Source of the DNA: Rhodanobacter sp. T12-5
Lineage (GTDB): Bacteria > Pseudomonadota > Gammaproteobacteria > Xanthomonadales > Rhodanobacteraceae
Reading direction: 5' to 3'
DNA: 64,000 nucleotides
NCBI RefSeq assembly: GCF_008329435.1
Contig: NZ_NPKN01000009.1
Coordinates: forward strand, 1 to 64,000
Made by a program: the position numbers and the translations under genes. Shown here piece after piece: positions 8,610-17,070 of this stretch. The notes below the pieces were generated by a model. That model made no database searches. It saw nothing but the letters and a program-made list of their open reading frames with translations, and was not told the origin of the DNA. Numbering within the stretch: the stretch's first letter is position 1; each line of letters opens with the position of its first letter.

Positions 8610-10277
8610 TCAATCCCTGGCGGCGTACACCTGCCTGCCGCCCACCCAGGTCTGCAGCACCTTGGTGTTCCAGATCTTGCTGGCGGGATCCTTGATGACA
8701 TCGTGATCGATCAGGATGAAGTCGGCCCATTTGCCGGGCTCCAGCGTGCCCAGGGTTTTCTCCGAGTGTCCCGCGTAGGCCGCGTCGAGGGTGAACGCGC
8801 GGAGTGCTTCTGTCAGCGTCATGTCCTGGTCGGGATACCAGCCGCCGGGCGGTTGGCCCTGGTGATCTTCGCGGGTCACGGCGGAATACAGGCCGAAGAA
8901 CGGGTTGGGCGATTCCACCGGAAAGTCCGAGCCACCCGCGACGACCGTGCCCTGTTTCAGGAAACGCCGCCACGCATATGCCCCGGCGATGCGCTGATGG
9001 CCGATGCGGTCCTCGGCCATGTTCATGTCGGAGGTGGCGTGGGTGGGTTGCATCGAGGCGATCAGGTGCAGCGGCACGAAGCGGGGGATGTCCTGCAGCG
9101 AAACGATCTGCGCGTGTTCGACGCGGTTGCGCAGCTTGATGCCTTCCGGATGGATCTTGTACGCCGCGGCGTAGGCGTCCAGTACCTCGCGGTTGGCGGC
9201 ATCGCCGATGGCATGGATGCCGACCTGATAGCCCTTGCCGAGCGCCTTGCTGATCTGCGCCGTCAGGTCCGCGGGCTTGTGGAACAGCAGGCCGCTGTTG
9301 TGCGGATCGTCGGAGTAGGGCTTGAGCATCGCCGCGCCGCGGCTGCCCAGCGCGCCGTCGGCGTAGAGCTTGACCGCGCGCACGGTAAGGAAATCGTTGC
9401 CGTAGCCGATCAGCGGGCCATCCTTGCTGATTTCGTCGAAATCATCGCCGGTACCGTGGATCAGCGCGTAGATGCGCGTCGTCAGCTTGTGCGCGTCGGC
9501 ATATTGCCGGTAGAGCTTGTAGGTAGACAGGCTTATACCGGGATCGTCGACGCCGGTGAGGCCGACGCTGGCCAGCTCGGCCAGCGCGGAATCCAGCGCG
9601 GTAGCGGCTTCCTGCGGGGTGGGCGCGGGCATCTTGCTGTTCACCATATCCATGGCGCCGTCGATGAACACGCCAGCCGGATTGCCATCGGCGTCGCGAT
9701 CGATGCGGCCTTCACGGGTGTCCTTGGTAGCCTTGGTAGCGCCGGACAGTCGGATCGCCGCGGTGTTGGCCCAGCCGGCGTGGCCGTCGACGCGGGACAT
9801 CCATACGGGACGATCGGCGACCACGCTGTCCAGTTCCTTCGCGGTGGGAAAGCGGCCGAGCTTCCAGATCACCTGGTTCCAGCCATTGCCGACGATCCAT
9901 TTCGCATCGGGATGCGCCTTGGCATAGGCCTTGATTCGTGCCAGCGCTTCATCCAGCGATGTGGTGCCGGTGAGGTCGACGCTGTTCAGTGCATAACCCA
10001 GGTCCATGATGTGGCCGTGGGCATCGATCAGGCCGGGCAGCATGGTTTTGCCGTGGCCGTCGAGCACCTTGGCGCCGTCGGCACGTTTGGCCAGATCGGC
10101 GCTGTCGCCCGTAGCCACCACCTTGCCCTGGTCCACCAGCAAAGCCTGGAAATGCTGCAATTTGCCGTGGCTGTCCAGGGTATAGCCGTTGACGTTGTCG
10201 ACCAGCAGGTCGGCGGCCTGCACGGCCGGCGCCAGTGCCAGCAGGGCGAGCAACGATAGACGCAGCGAGCGATTCAT
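8610..10277 (-). CDS. Exported YtcJ-like metal-dependent amidohydrolase
   Basis: 555 residues, with a signal peptide (LRLSLLALLALAPAVQA) followed by an amidohydrolase-3 domain. The metal-binding H-x-H is in LPGLIDAHGHIMDLG near residue 80; GIHAIGDAANREVLDAY and a late LEPGKWADFILID strand are characteristic of the YtcJ group. The start MNRSLRL at 10277 was chosen for its signal peptide; longer in-frame starts would add a basic, improbable leader. It stands alone with its own terminator. The substrate cannot be read from sequence; relatives hydrolyse cyclic amides or N-substituted formamides. Confidence 0.88.
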   Translation of the reverse strand: MNRSLRLSLLALLALAPAVQAADLLVDNVNGYTLDSHGKLQHFQALLVDQGKVVATGDSADLAKRADGAKVLDGHGKTMLPGLIDAHGHIMDLGYALNSVDLTGTTSLDEALARIKAYAKAHPDAKWIVGNGWNQVIWKLGRFPTAKELDSVVADRPVWMSRVDGHAGWANTAAIRLSGATKATKDTREGRIDRDADGNPAGVFIDGAMDMVNSKMPAPTPQEAATALDSALAELASVGLTGVDDPGISLSTYKLYRQYADAHKLTTRIYALIHGTGDDFDEISKDGPLIGYGNDFLTVRAVKLYADGALGSRGAAMLKPYSDDPHNSGLLFHKPADLTAQISKALGKGYQVGIHAIGDAANREVLDAYAAAYKIHPEGIKLRNRVEHAQIVSLQDIPRFVPLHLIASMQPTHATSDMNMAEDRIGHQRIAGAYAWRRFLKQGTVVAGGSDFPVESPNPFFGLYSAVTREDHQGQPPGGWYPDQDMTLTEALRAFTLDAAYAGHSEKTLGTLEPGKWADFILIDHDVIKDPASKIWNTKVLQTWVGGRQVYAARD

Positions 10278-10370
10278 GCGCGGATTCCGGGTGACGGGGC
10301 GAATCCGCAGTGTGTCGGCCCTCGCGCATTTTTTCCACCGTGGGGCCACGATCAGGCGGCGGGGCCTGAA

Positions 10371-10393
10371 TGCCCACCTCGGGGAGGTGGGCA
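10371..10393 (-). terminator. Terminator hairpin after azoR
   Basis: Perfect 10-bp stem tgcccacctc/gaggtgggca with a ggg loop, 20 bases beyond the azoR stop. No T-run. Confidence 0.6.
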
Positions 10394-10412
10394 TTCGGCC
10401 GGGCTGGCGGGA

Positions 10413-10997
10413 TCAGGCGGCTTGGGCGACCAGTGTTCCTATGCTGCGGCGTGCCGATTCCAGCGCCGCCGCCTTTTGCTCATCGCCGACGGCAATGCCT
10501 TCGGCGCGCACGAACTCGATGTCGCTGATGCCGATGAAACCGAGTGCGGCACGCAGATAGGGCTCCTGGAAGTCCATCGCGGCGGCGGCGGTGTCCTTGC
10601 CGTAAAAGCCGCCGCGGCTGGAGGCGATGATCACTCGCTTGCCACCGGCCAGGCCTTCGGGGCCGTTGGCGGTATAGCGGAAAGTCTTGCCGGCGACCAG
10701 GATGCGATCGAGCCAGGCCTTCAGCGAGCTGGAAATGGCGAAGTTGTACATCGGTGCGCCAATCACGATCACATCGGCGGCAAGGAACTCCTCCAGCATC
10801 TCGGTACCCAGCGCGACGGCGGGGTCGCTGGCATCGGCGACCGGACTCCAGTGCGGCAGCGGCTGCGCGGCCAGGTCGTGGTAGCGGATCGCGAGGTCGG
10901 GCGTGGCGCGTTTCAGCTCGGCTACGATGTCGGCGGTCAACTGGCGTGAAACCGAGTAGCCACCCAGCGCGCTGGAGTCGATGTGCAAGAGTTTCAT
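10413..10997 (-). CDS. azoR: FMN-dependent NADH:quinone/azo reductase
   Basis: 194 residues, close to E. coli AzoR (201). A flavodoxin-like fold is indicated by the N-terminal LLHIDSSALGGYSVSRQL phosphate-binding loop, PMYNFAISSSLKAWLDR at about 95-111 and SRGGFYG near 140, all AzoR hallmarks. The enzyme reduces quinones and azo compounds with NADH in the cytosol. The start at 10997 has an AGGA motif 8 bases upstream. It is divergent from a LysR regulator that probably controls it in response to electrophiles; that link is inferred from position. Confidence 0.92.
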   Translation of the reverse strand: MKLLHIDSSALGGYSVSRQLTADIVAELKRATPDLAIRYHDLAAQPLPHWSPVADASDPAVALGTEMLEEFLAADVIVIGAPMYNFAISSSLKAWLDRILVAGKTFRYTANGPEGLAGGKRVIIASSRGGFYGKDTAAAAMDFQEPYLRAALGFIGISDIEFVRAEGIAVGDEQKAAALESARRSIGTLVAQAA

Positions 10998-11050
10998 GGT
11001 GGAATTCCTGGTTGAGCCGGCTTGCCGGCGATGCAAATCAGGATATATTC

Positions 11051-11095
11051 GGAACAATCTCGCGATAAGATGGGTATTTGCGGACTTATCGTTCC
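11051..11095. promoter_or_regulatory. azoR/LysR intergenic operator candidate
   Basis: Inverted repeat cgataag (11063-11069) and cttatcg (11085-11091), with outer ggaac (11051-11055) and gttcc (11091-11095), centred between the divergent genes. This is the expected place for a LysR-type binding site. Confidence 0.55.
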
Positions 11096-11110
11096 TTGGC
11101 GGAAACAATC

Positions 11111-12085
11111 ATGACGATATTGAGCGGTGCGTTGCAGGACCTCAATGACCTGTACTTTTTTGCTGCGGTAGTCGAGCACGGCGGTTTTTCCGCGGCCGGC
11201 CGTGCGCTGGGCGTGCCGAAGTCGCGCTTGAGCAAGCGGGTGGCGCAACTGGAGGAGCGGCTCGGAGTGCGCCTGCTGCAGCGGACCACGCGGCGATTCG
11301 TGGTGACCGAGGTCGGCGAGCGCTTCTACGCGCATTGCCGTGCCGTGCTGGAAGAGGCGCAAGCGGCGCAGGACGCGGTGGACGAATTGCGTGCCGAGCC
11401 GCGCGGCGTGGTGCGCCTGAGTTGTCCCGTGTCGCTGGCACAGACGGTGCTGGCGCATCTGCTGCCGGACTTCCTGGCGCTATATCCGAAAATGCAGGTG
11501 CGACTGTTGTCCAGCGACCGCCGTGTGGACGTGATCGGCGAGGGCTACGATCTGGCGATTCGCGTGCGCAACAAGCTGGATACCGATGCAAATCTGGTGG
11601 TCAGGGGCTTCGGCCATTCGCGCACCAAGCTGGTGGCCAGTCCGACGCTGTTGAAGATCCATGGCCGACCGACCCTGCCAGATGAACTGGCAAAGCTGCC
11701 TGCCTTGTCGATGCGCGAGCACGAAGGTGCGCAGACGTGGGAACTGATCGATGCGGACGGCACCCAGGTCAACGTGGAAGTGCAGGCGCGCCTGATCACC
11801 GGTGACTTCGCCGTGTTGCTGGAAGCCGCCCGCCGTGGCATGGGCGTGGCGTTGCTGCCGGAGTTCGTCTGCGCACCGGCGATCACCGCCGGCGACCTTG
11901 AAGTGGTGCTGCCGGACTGGAGCATGCCCGAAGGCACCATGCACTTCGTCTACCCCAGCCGGCGCGGGATGCTGCCCGGCGTGCGGGCACTGGTCGATTT
12001 CCTGGCCGAACGGCTGCCGGCCACCACCTTGCTGAAGCACGAGCAATGCAAGCGGCGTCCGCTGGAAGCGCTGCCGAAATCCTGA
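11111..12085 (+). CDS. LysR-family transcriptional regulator
   Basis: 324 residues from the ATG at 11111. The winged helix (LNDLYFFAAVVEHGGFSAAGRALGVPKSRLSKRVAQLEERLGVRLLQRTTRR) fills about residues 9-65, and the rest is a periplasmic-binding-protein-like effector domain (PVSLAQTVLAHLLPDFLALYP). An earlier TTG at 11078 would place the start inside the operator region and is unlikely. Such regulators next to azoR are often quinone or azo-dye responsive. The last 20 residues (CKRRPLEALPKS) extend past the usual LysR end. Confidence 0.9.
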   Translation: MTILSGALQDLNDLYFFAAVVEHGGFSAAGRALGVPKSRLSKRVAQLEERLGVRLLQRTTRRFVVTEVGERFYAHCRAVLEEAQAAQDAVDELRAEPRGVVRLSCPVSLAQTVLAHLLPDFLALYPKMQVRLLSSDRRVDVIGEGYDLAIRVRNKLDTDANLVVRGFGHSRTKLVASPTLLKIHGRPTLPDELAKLPALSMREHEGAQTWELIDADGTQVNVEVQARLITGDFAVLLEAARRGMGVALLPEFVCAPAITAGDLEVVLPDWSMPEGTMHFVYPSRRGMLPGVRALVDFLAERLPATTLLKHEQCKRRPLEALPKS

Positions 12086-12143
12086 TGCGCGCAACCGCGT
12101 CGATGCGCTACGCTTGACCCTTTATGGACATCCATACGGCCGA

Positions 12144-13289
12144 ATGACAATGATCGAAACCAAGCTCCCGAAAGTCGGCACCACCATCTTCAGCGTGATG
12201 AGCCAGCTGGCGCTGCAGCACAAGGCGGTAAACCTGGGCCAGGGCTTTCCAGACTTCGAGCCACCGCAGGGGCTGCGTGATGCGTTGACGCGTGCGATGA
12301 ACGAAGGCCGCAACCAGTACGCGCCGATGCACGGCACGGCAGCCCTGCGCGAGCAGATCGTGTCGAAGGTCGCACAACTGTACGGTCGAAAGCTCGATGT
12401 CGACACCGATATCACGGTCACTTCCGGCGCCACGGAAGCGATCTTCGCGGCGATCGCCGCGACGGTGCGCGCGGGCGAGGAAGTGATCGTGTTCGATCCG
12501 GCCTACGACTGCTACGAGCCGGCGATCGAGCTGCAGGGTGCGCGCGCGGTGCATATCCCGCTGACCGTGCCGGCGTTCTCGATCGACTGGCAGCGCGTGC
12601 GCGACGCGGTAACGCCGAAGACGCGGATGATCCTGATCAACAGTCCGCACAATCCTTCCGGTGCGGTGTTGTCCTCGGCCGACCTGGAGGAACTGGCGGC
12701 AATCGTGCGCGATACCGGCATCGTGGTGTTGTCGGACGAGGTGTACGAGCACATCGTGTACGACGGCCGGCACGAGAGCGTATTGCGCCATCCCGAGTTG
12801 GCCGAGCGCAGCATCGTGATCTCCTCGTTCGGCAAGACCTATCACTGCACCGGCTGGAAAGTCGGTTACGCGGTGGCACCGGCCGCGCTGTCGGCCGAGT
12901 TCCGCAAGGTGCACCAGTACCTCACGTTCTGCACGTTCCATCCGGCGCAGGTGGCGTTCGGCGAATTCATGGCCAGCAACCCCGAGCACTACCTGGAGTT
13001 GCCGGCCTTCTACCAGGCCAAGCGCGATCGCTTCCGCGCCTTGCTGGCCCCATCGCGCTTCAAGCTGCTCGACGTGCCGGGCGGTTATTTCCAGTTGGTC
13101 GACTATTCGGCGATCCGCGACGAGGACGACCTGGCTTTCAGTCGGTGGCTGGTGGAGCAGGGTGGCGTGGCGGCGATTCCGCTGACGCCGTTCTACGAAC
13201 GTGCCCCGGGTACGCGATTGCTGCGACTGTGCTTCGCCAAGAGCGACGCCACCATGGATGCGGCGGCGGAGCGGCTATGTCGGCTGTGA
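12144..13289 (+). CDS. Pyridoxal-phosphate aminotransferase, methionine/glutamine type
   Basis: 381 residues, fold-type I. The Schiff-base Lys is in SSFGKTYHCTGWKVGY (about residue 235); NSPHNPSG and the final RLCFAK Arg are also present. It resembles YbdL and kynurenine/glutamine transaminase K, which use methionine, glutamine or aromatic amino acids. Two ATGs are close together (12144 and 12150). The next gene, a nitrilase-fold amidase, overlaps its end, the typical pairing in the transaminase/omega-amidase route that repairs 2-oxoglutaramate formed when glutamine is the amino donor, for example during methionine salvage. Confidence 0.88.
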   Translation: MTMIETKLPKVGTTIFSVMSQLALQHKAVNLGQGFPDFEPPQGLRDALTRAMNEGRNQYAPMHGTAALREQIVSKVAQLYGRKLDVDTDITVTSGATEAIFAAIAATVRAGEEVIVFDPAYDCYEPAIELQGARAVHIPLTVPAFSIDWQRVRDAVTPKTRMILINSPHNPSGAVLSSADLEELAAIVRDTGIVVLSDEVYEHIVYDGRHESVLRHPELAERSIVISSFGKTYHCTGWKVGYAVAPAALSAEFRKVHQYLTFCTFHPAQVAFGEFMASNPEHYLELPAFYQAKRDRFRALLAPSRFKLLDVPGGYFQLVDYSAIRDEDDLAFSRWLVEQGGVAAIPLTPFYERAPGTRLLRLCFAKSDATMDAAAERLCRL

Positions 13290-14092
13290 TCATGCAAGCC
13301 ATAAAGGTTTCGCTGGTGCAGGGCGCGACCCGCTGGCACGACGCGCCGGCCAATCGCGACTACTACGGCGCACTGGTGCGACAGGCGAAAGGCAGCGATC
13401 TGATCGTGCTGCCCGAGACGTTCCTGTCCGGCTTCAGCAACGACACCCGTGCCAGCGCCGACACGATGGACGGCGAGGGCGTGGCCTGGTTGCGCGCGCT
13501 GGCGATCGAGGTGGGCGCGGTGATCTGCGGCAGCCTGGCGATCCGCGAGAACGACATCGTCTACAACCGCCTGCTGTGGATGCGGCCGGACGGCAGCTTC
13601 GAGCAGTACGACAAGCGCCACCTGTTCCGCATGGCCGGCGAGCACACCCGCTACGGCGGCGGCGACCGGCGCCTGATCGTGGAGCTCAAGGGCTGGCGCA
13701 TCCTGCCGCAGGTCTGCTACGACCTGCGCTTCCCGGTGTGGCTGCGCAACCGCCGGCTCGAGTCTGCGACGGGGGGCATGGACTACGACCTGGCGCTGTT
13801 CGTCGCCAACTGGCCGGCACCGCGCAGGCAGCCGTGGCGCACGCTGTTGCGCGCGCGGGCGATCGAGAACCTTGGTTACGTGGTCGGCGTGAATCGGGTA
13901 GGCGTGGACGGCAACGAGATTCCGTATGCCGGCGACAGCGCGATAATCGATCCGGTCGGCGAGCCGCTGGTGGAACTGGGCGCACAGGAACAGGTGGTGA
14001 CGATCACGCTCGATCCCGCGCCGCTGCTGGCGCATCGCGAACGTTTCCCGGCGTGGATGGATGCCGACGCGTTCTCGCTTGATGCGGGCTGA
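13277..14092 (+). CDS. Omega-amidase, nitrilase superfamily (YafV-like)
   Basis: 271 residues. The catalytic triad is visible: Glu in LPETFLSGF, Lys in QYDKRHLFRMAGEH and Cys in PQVCYDLRFPVW. The FSxGEH-like variant MAGEH and the overall length match the YafV/Nit2 omega-amidase branch, which hydrolyses 2-oxoglutaramate or 2-oxosuccinamate. The ATG at 13277 overlaps the aminotransferase gene by 13 bases; the ATG at 13292, two bases after its stop, is an equally good start. The pair is translationally linked. Confidence 0.9.
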   Translation: MSAVIMQAIKVSLVQGATRWHDAPANRDYYGALVRQAKGSDLIVLPETFLSGFSNDTRASADTMDGEGVAWLRALAIEVGAVICGSLAIRENDIVYNRLLWMRPDGSFEQYDKRHLFRMAGEHTRYGGGDRRLIVELKGWRILPQVCYDLRFPVWLRNRRLESATGGMDYDLALFVANWPAPRRQPWRTLLRARAIENLGYVVGVNRVGVDGNEIPYAGDSAIIDPVGEPLVELGAQEQVVTITLDPAPLLAHRERFPAWMDADAFSLDAG

Positions 14093-14109
14093 TCCCAACG
14101 ACGGCGTGC

Positions 14110-14181
14110 AGGAGCCCGCTCGCGGGCGATGCCCCTGATCCGGGGTTTCACAGAAAGAGCATCGCCCGCGAGCGGGCTCCT
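14110..14181. repeat. Paired palindromic repeat (BIME-like)
   Basis: A perfect 23-bp inverted repeat, aggagcccgctcgcgggcga.. (14110-14132) and its complement (14159-14181), with a small cccc-tgat-ccgggg hairpin between. It lies between convergent genes and could also terminate both. It belongs to the 'aggagc...gctcct' class of REP pairs also found at 33839 and 36322. Confidence 0.85.
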
Positions 14182-14193
14182 ACGAGTTCGGGG

Positions 14194-14538
14194 CTAGAGT
14201 ATCGCCAGCACCGCTTCCGATGGCCGGCCGAGCGCTGCCTTGCCGTTGGCGACCACGATCGGTCGCTCGATCAGTTTCGGGTGCGCCACCATCGCGGCGA
14301 TCAACGCCGCATCGTCGAGTGCGGGATCGTCCAGTCCGAGTGACCGGTATTCCGTTTCGCCGGTGCGCAACAACTCGCGTGGCGTCATGCCCAATTGCTT
14401 TAGCAGCACGGCCAGTTCGTCCGCGCTCGGCGGGTTGTCGAGGTAGTCGATCACCTCGACCTTGCCGCCATGCTCCTCCAGCAACGCCAACGTGGCGCGC
14501 GATTTGGAGCATCGGTTGTTGTGATAGATGCGCACCAT
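14194..14538 (-). CDS. arsC: ArsC-family glutaredoxin-type arsenate reductase
   Basis: 114 residues, the family length. The catalytic Cys is in YHNNRCSKSRATLALL (residue 10), and a thioredoxin-like fold ends with the ERPIVV strand and GRPSEAVLAIL, as in E. coli ArsC. The conserved arginines of ArsC appear as ERPIV and LGRP. It would reduce arsenate to arsenite with glutathione/glutaredoxin. There is no arsenite pump or ArsR nearby, so it is a solitary housekeeping member. The related YfgD group cannot be excluded. Confidence 0.82.
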   Translation of the reverse strand: MVRIYHNNRCSKSRATLALLEEHGGKVEVIDYLDNPPSADELAVLLKQLGMTPRELLRTGETEYRSLGLDDPALDDAALIAAMVAHPKLIERPIVVANGKAALGRPSEAVLAIL

Positions 14539-14575
14539 CGGTCAGTTGCCTCGATTCGTCACGCCGAGCCGAGGC

Positions 14576-16174
14576 TCAGCGATTGCCCGAACGATTGCCG
14601 CCGCGACCCGGCGGACGTCCACCGGCCGGGCCACCGTGACCCTGCGGACGTGCACCGCCTTGCGAACGGTTGCCGCCCTGACCCTGCGGTCGACCGCTAC
14701 CCTGCGGGCGATTGCCACCCTGACCTTGCGGTCGCGCACCGCCCGTGCCCTGCGGCCGGGCGTTGCCGTGTGCGGGATTGCCCTGTGCACGGTTGCCTTG
14801 GCCCTGACCCTGACCCTGGCCTTGCGGACGGCCGCCATGCGCAGGACGAGCGCCATGCGCACGGTTGCCGGTGCCGCCGGCAGTACCGCGTGATTCGCCA
14901 CCGAAGCCACTGTACGGATTGCCGCCGGCAGCACGACCTTCACCACCCGTGCGGGCACCGAACGGTTTGCCTCCGGCCGGACGACGATTGCCTGCGGCAC
15001 CGCCGCCGGCGTTGCTGCGCGGCGCGCCAGGGCGACCACTGCCGTCGCGGCTTTCGCCGGCGAACCAGGTGCGCACCGAAGGCAGTTCCTGGCCCGGTGC
15101 CACGCGCCGGCTCTTGCCGCCGCGACTGCCGCCTGCGGCCCGCTCGGGGCGGGCGACGTTGCCGTTGACTTCCCGGCCGTCGCGACGCGGCGGCTTGCGG
15201 CCGCGGGTCGGTTCTTCGCGGATGCGGTCGTAGGCGCGCAGTTCGCGTGCTTCGTCCTGGCCGCCGGTCCAGGCGCTGCTGGCACCGCGTTCGGGACGGT
15301 ATTCGGTGACGTTGCGGTTGGCGCGGCGCTGGTGCAGCACCGGGCTCAAGGTCAGCACCGGCTGCGGCGCGCCGAGGCCGGTGGTCTGACGCAACTGCTT
15401 GACGCTTTCGGCGTCGAGCGCTTCGCATTCGCCACGGCGCAGGTTGCGCGGGAGTTCGATCTTGCCGTAGCGGATGCGCTTCAAGCGGCTGACCAGGAAG
15501 CCCTGCGAATCCCACAGGCGGCGCACTTCGCGGTTGCGGCCTTCGCGGATCACCACGCGGAACCAGCTGTGGCTGCCGCCGCGGCTGATCACGGCGATTT
15601 CGTCGAAGCGGGCGGGGCCGTCTTCCAGCTCCACGCCAGCCTTCAGCCGTTCGATGATTTCGTCGGGCACTTCGCCGTGCACGCGGCACAGGTATTCGCG
15701 CTCGAGGCCGCTCTTGGGGTGCATCAGGCCGTTGGCGAGCTCGCCGTCGGTGGTCAGCAGCAGCAGGCCGGTGGTGTTGATGTCCAGCCGGCCCACGGCG
15801 ACCCAGCGCGCACCCTTCAGGCGCGGCAGCTGTTCGAACACGGTGGGACGGCCTTCGGGGTCGTCCCGGGTGGTCAGCTCGCCTTCGGGTTTGTGGTAGA
15901 TCAGCACCTCGGTGTCGTCGCGACTGTCGGTGGCGACGACGAACTGCTTGCTGTCCATGACCACGCGGTCGCCGGCCTTGACGCTCATGCCGATTTCGGC
16001 GGGCGCACCATTGAGTTCGACTTCGCCGGCCTGGATGCGCTGCTCAAGCATGCGGCGCGAGCCGAGCCCGGCGTTGGCCAGCACTTTGTGCAGGCGTTCT
16101 TCCAGTGCGGGCGCATCGCTGTCGATGCGCGGTTCGCGCTTCAGGGATAAAACGGATTTTTGCGGCGCAGTCAT
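14576..16174 (-). CDS. rluB: 23S rRNA pseudouridine synthase RluB with long Gly/Gln/Arg-rich tail
   Basis: 532 residues. An S4 RNA-binding domain (about 25-70; HKVLANAGLGSRRMLEQRI) is followed by the RsuA/RluB catalytic domain with the nucleophilic Asp in VGRLDINTTGLLLLT (about 125) and REGRNREVRRLWDS. RluB makes the pseudouridine at 23S position 2605. From about residue 280 the protein becomes disordered: a basic linker, then roughly 130 residues of G, Q, N, R and P with repeats such as QGQGQG and GGNRPQG. It overlaps scpB by ATGA, the arrangement scpA-scpB-rluB common in gammaproteobacteria. Confidence 0.93.
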   Translation of the reverse strand: MTAPQKSVLSLKREPRIDSDAPALEERLHKVLANAGLGSRRMLEQRIQAGEVELNGAPAEIGMSVKAGDRVVMDSKQFVVATDSRDDTEVLIYHKPEGELTTRDDPEGRPTVFEQLPRLKGARWVAVGRLDINTTGLLLLTTDGELANGLMHPKSGLEREYLCRVHGEVPDEIIERLKAGVELEDGPARFDEIAVISRGGSHSWFRVVIREGRNREVRRLWDSQGFLVSRLKRIRYGKIELPRNLRRGECEALDAESVKQLRQTTGLGAPQPVLTLSPVLHQRRANRNVTEYRPERGASSAWTGGQDEARELRAYDRIREEPTRGRKPPRRDGREVNGNVARPERAAGGSRGGKSRRVAPGQELPSVRTWFAGESRDGSGRPGAPRSNAGGGAAGNRRPAGGKPFGARTGGEGRAAGGNPYSGFGGESRGTAGGTGNRAHGARPAHGGRPQGQGQGQGQGNRAQGNPAHGNARPQGTGGARPQGQGGNRPQGSGRPQGQGGNRSQGGARPQGHGGPAGGRPPGRGGNRSGNR

Positions 16175-17034
16175 GCGCGGTACTCCTCGGGATCTTGCTC
16201 GGCGGCGTCGGGTTCGACGTCCGCGGCGGGGTTCGCTGCCTCATCGGCAGTGGCAGTCGGGTGATCGGCGGATGGGCTCGTGTCGGAGCCGGGTTCGTCG
16301 GACTCGGATGAAGCGGTCGGCGCATCGGCGTCGGCCGTGGTGTCGTCGGCATCTGCGGCGTCCGCGGATGCCGGGTGTTCGGTATCGATTTCGTTGTTGT
16401 CGGCTTCGGATTCCAGCTGGGCCGCTGCGTCCGCATCAGGGTCGATAGGCAGATCGCGCACGATGCGGGCGGGCAGGGGTTCCGGCTCGAAGCGCATCTG
16501 CGGGTCTTCCATGTCGCGGATTTCCGACAGCGGCGGCAGCTGGTCCAGCGACTTCAGGTTGAAGTAGTCGAGGAAGGCACGGGTGGTGCCGAACAGTGCC
16601 GGCTTGCCGGGCACGTCGCGGTAACCGACCACGCGGATCCATTCTCGCTCTTCCATCGTCTTGATGATGTTGGAGGACACCACCACGCCGCGGATCTGCT
16701 CGATCTCGGGGCGGGTGATCGGCTGGCGATAGGCGATCAGCGCCAGTGTTTCGAGCAATGCACGCGAATAACGGCTGGGCCGCTCGGTCCACATCCGGGA
16801 GATCCATGCATGCACGTCCTGGCGGACCTGATAGCGGAAGCCGGAGGCAACCTCCTTCAGCTCGACGCCGCGGCCGTCGCAGTCGCCAGCCAGCGCTTCG
16901 AGCGCCCTGGCAATCTGCTCGTGCCCGACGTCGTCGGCCTCGTTGAACAGGTCGCCCAGCTGATGAATGGTCATCGGCTGGGTGGAGGCCAGCAGGGCGG
17001 CCTCGATGATGGGTTTGAGTTGCTCGATCTGCAT
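16171..17034 (-). CDS. scpB: Segregation and condensation protein B
   Basis: 287 residues. The N-terminal 190 or so residues form the two winged helices of ScpB (IIEAALLASTQPMT; SRALLETLALIAYRQPITRPEIEQIRGV; KPALFGTTRAFLDYFNL). ScpB dimers join ScpA as kleisin partners of SMC in chromosome condensation. From about residue 195 there is a long acidic Asp/Glu/Ala/Ser tail, probably disordered, which many xanthomonad ScpB proteins have. It lies 36 bases after scpA and overlaps rluB by four bases. Confidence 0.95.
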   Translation of the reverse strand: MQIEQLKPIIEAALLASTQPMTIHQLGDLFNEADDVGHEQIARALEALAGDCDGRGVELKEVASGFRYQVRQDVHAWISRMWTERPSRYSRALLETLALIAYRQPITRPEIEQIRGVVVSSNIIKTMEEREWIRVVGYRDVPGKPALFGTTRAFLDYFNLKSLDQLPPLSEIRDMEDPQMRFEPEPLPARIVRDLPIDPDADAAAQLESEADNNEIDTEHPASADAADADDTTADADAPTASSESDEPGSDTSPSADHPTATADEAANPAADVEPDAAEQDPEEYRA

Positions 17035-17070
17035 AACCTTTGGGTCGGATGCCGATTCAGTGGTTGTCGT

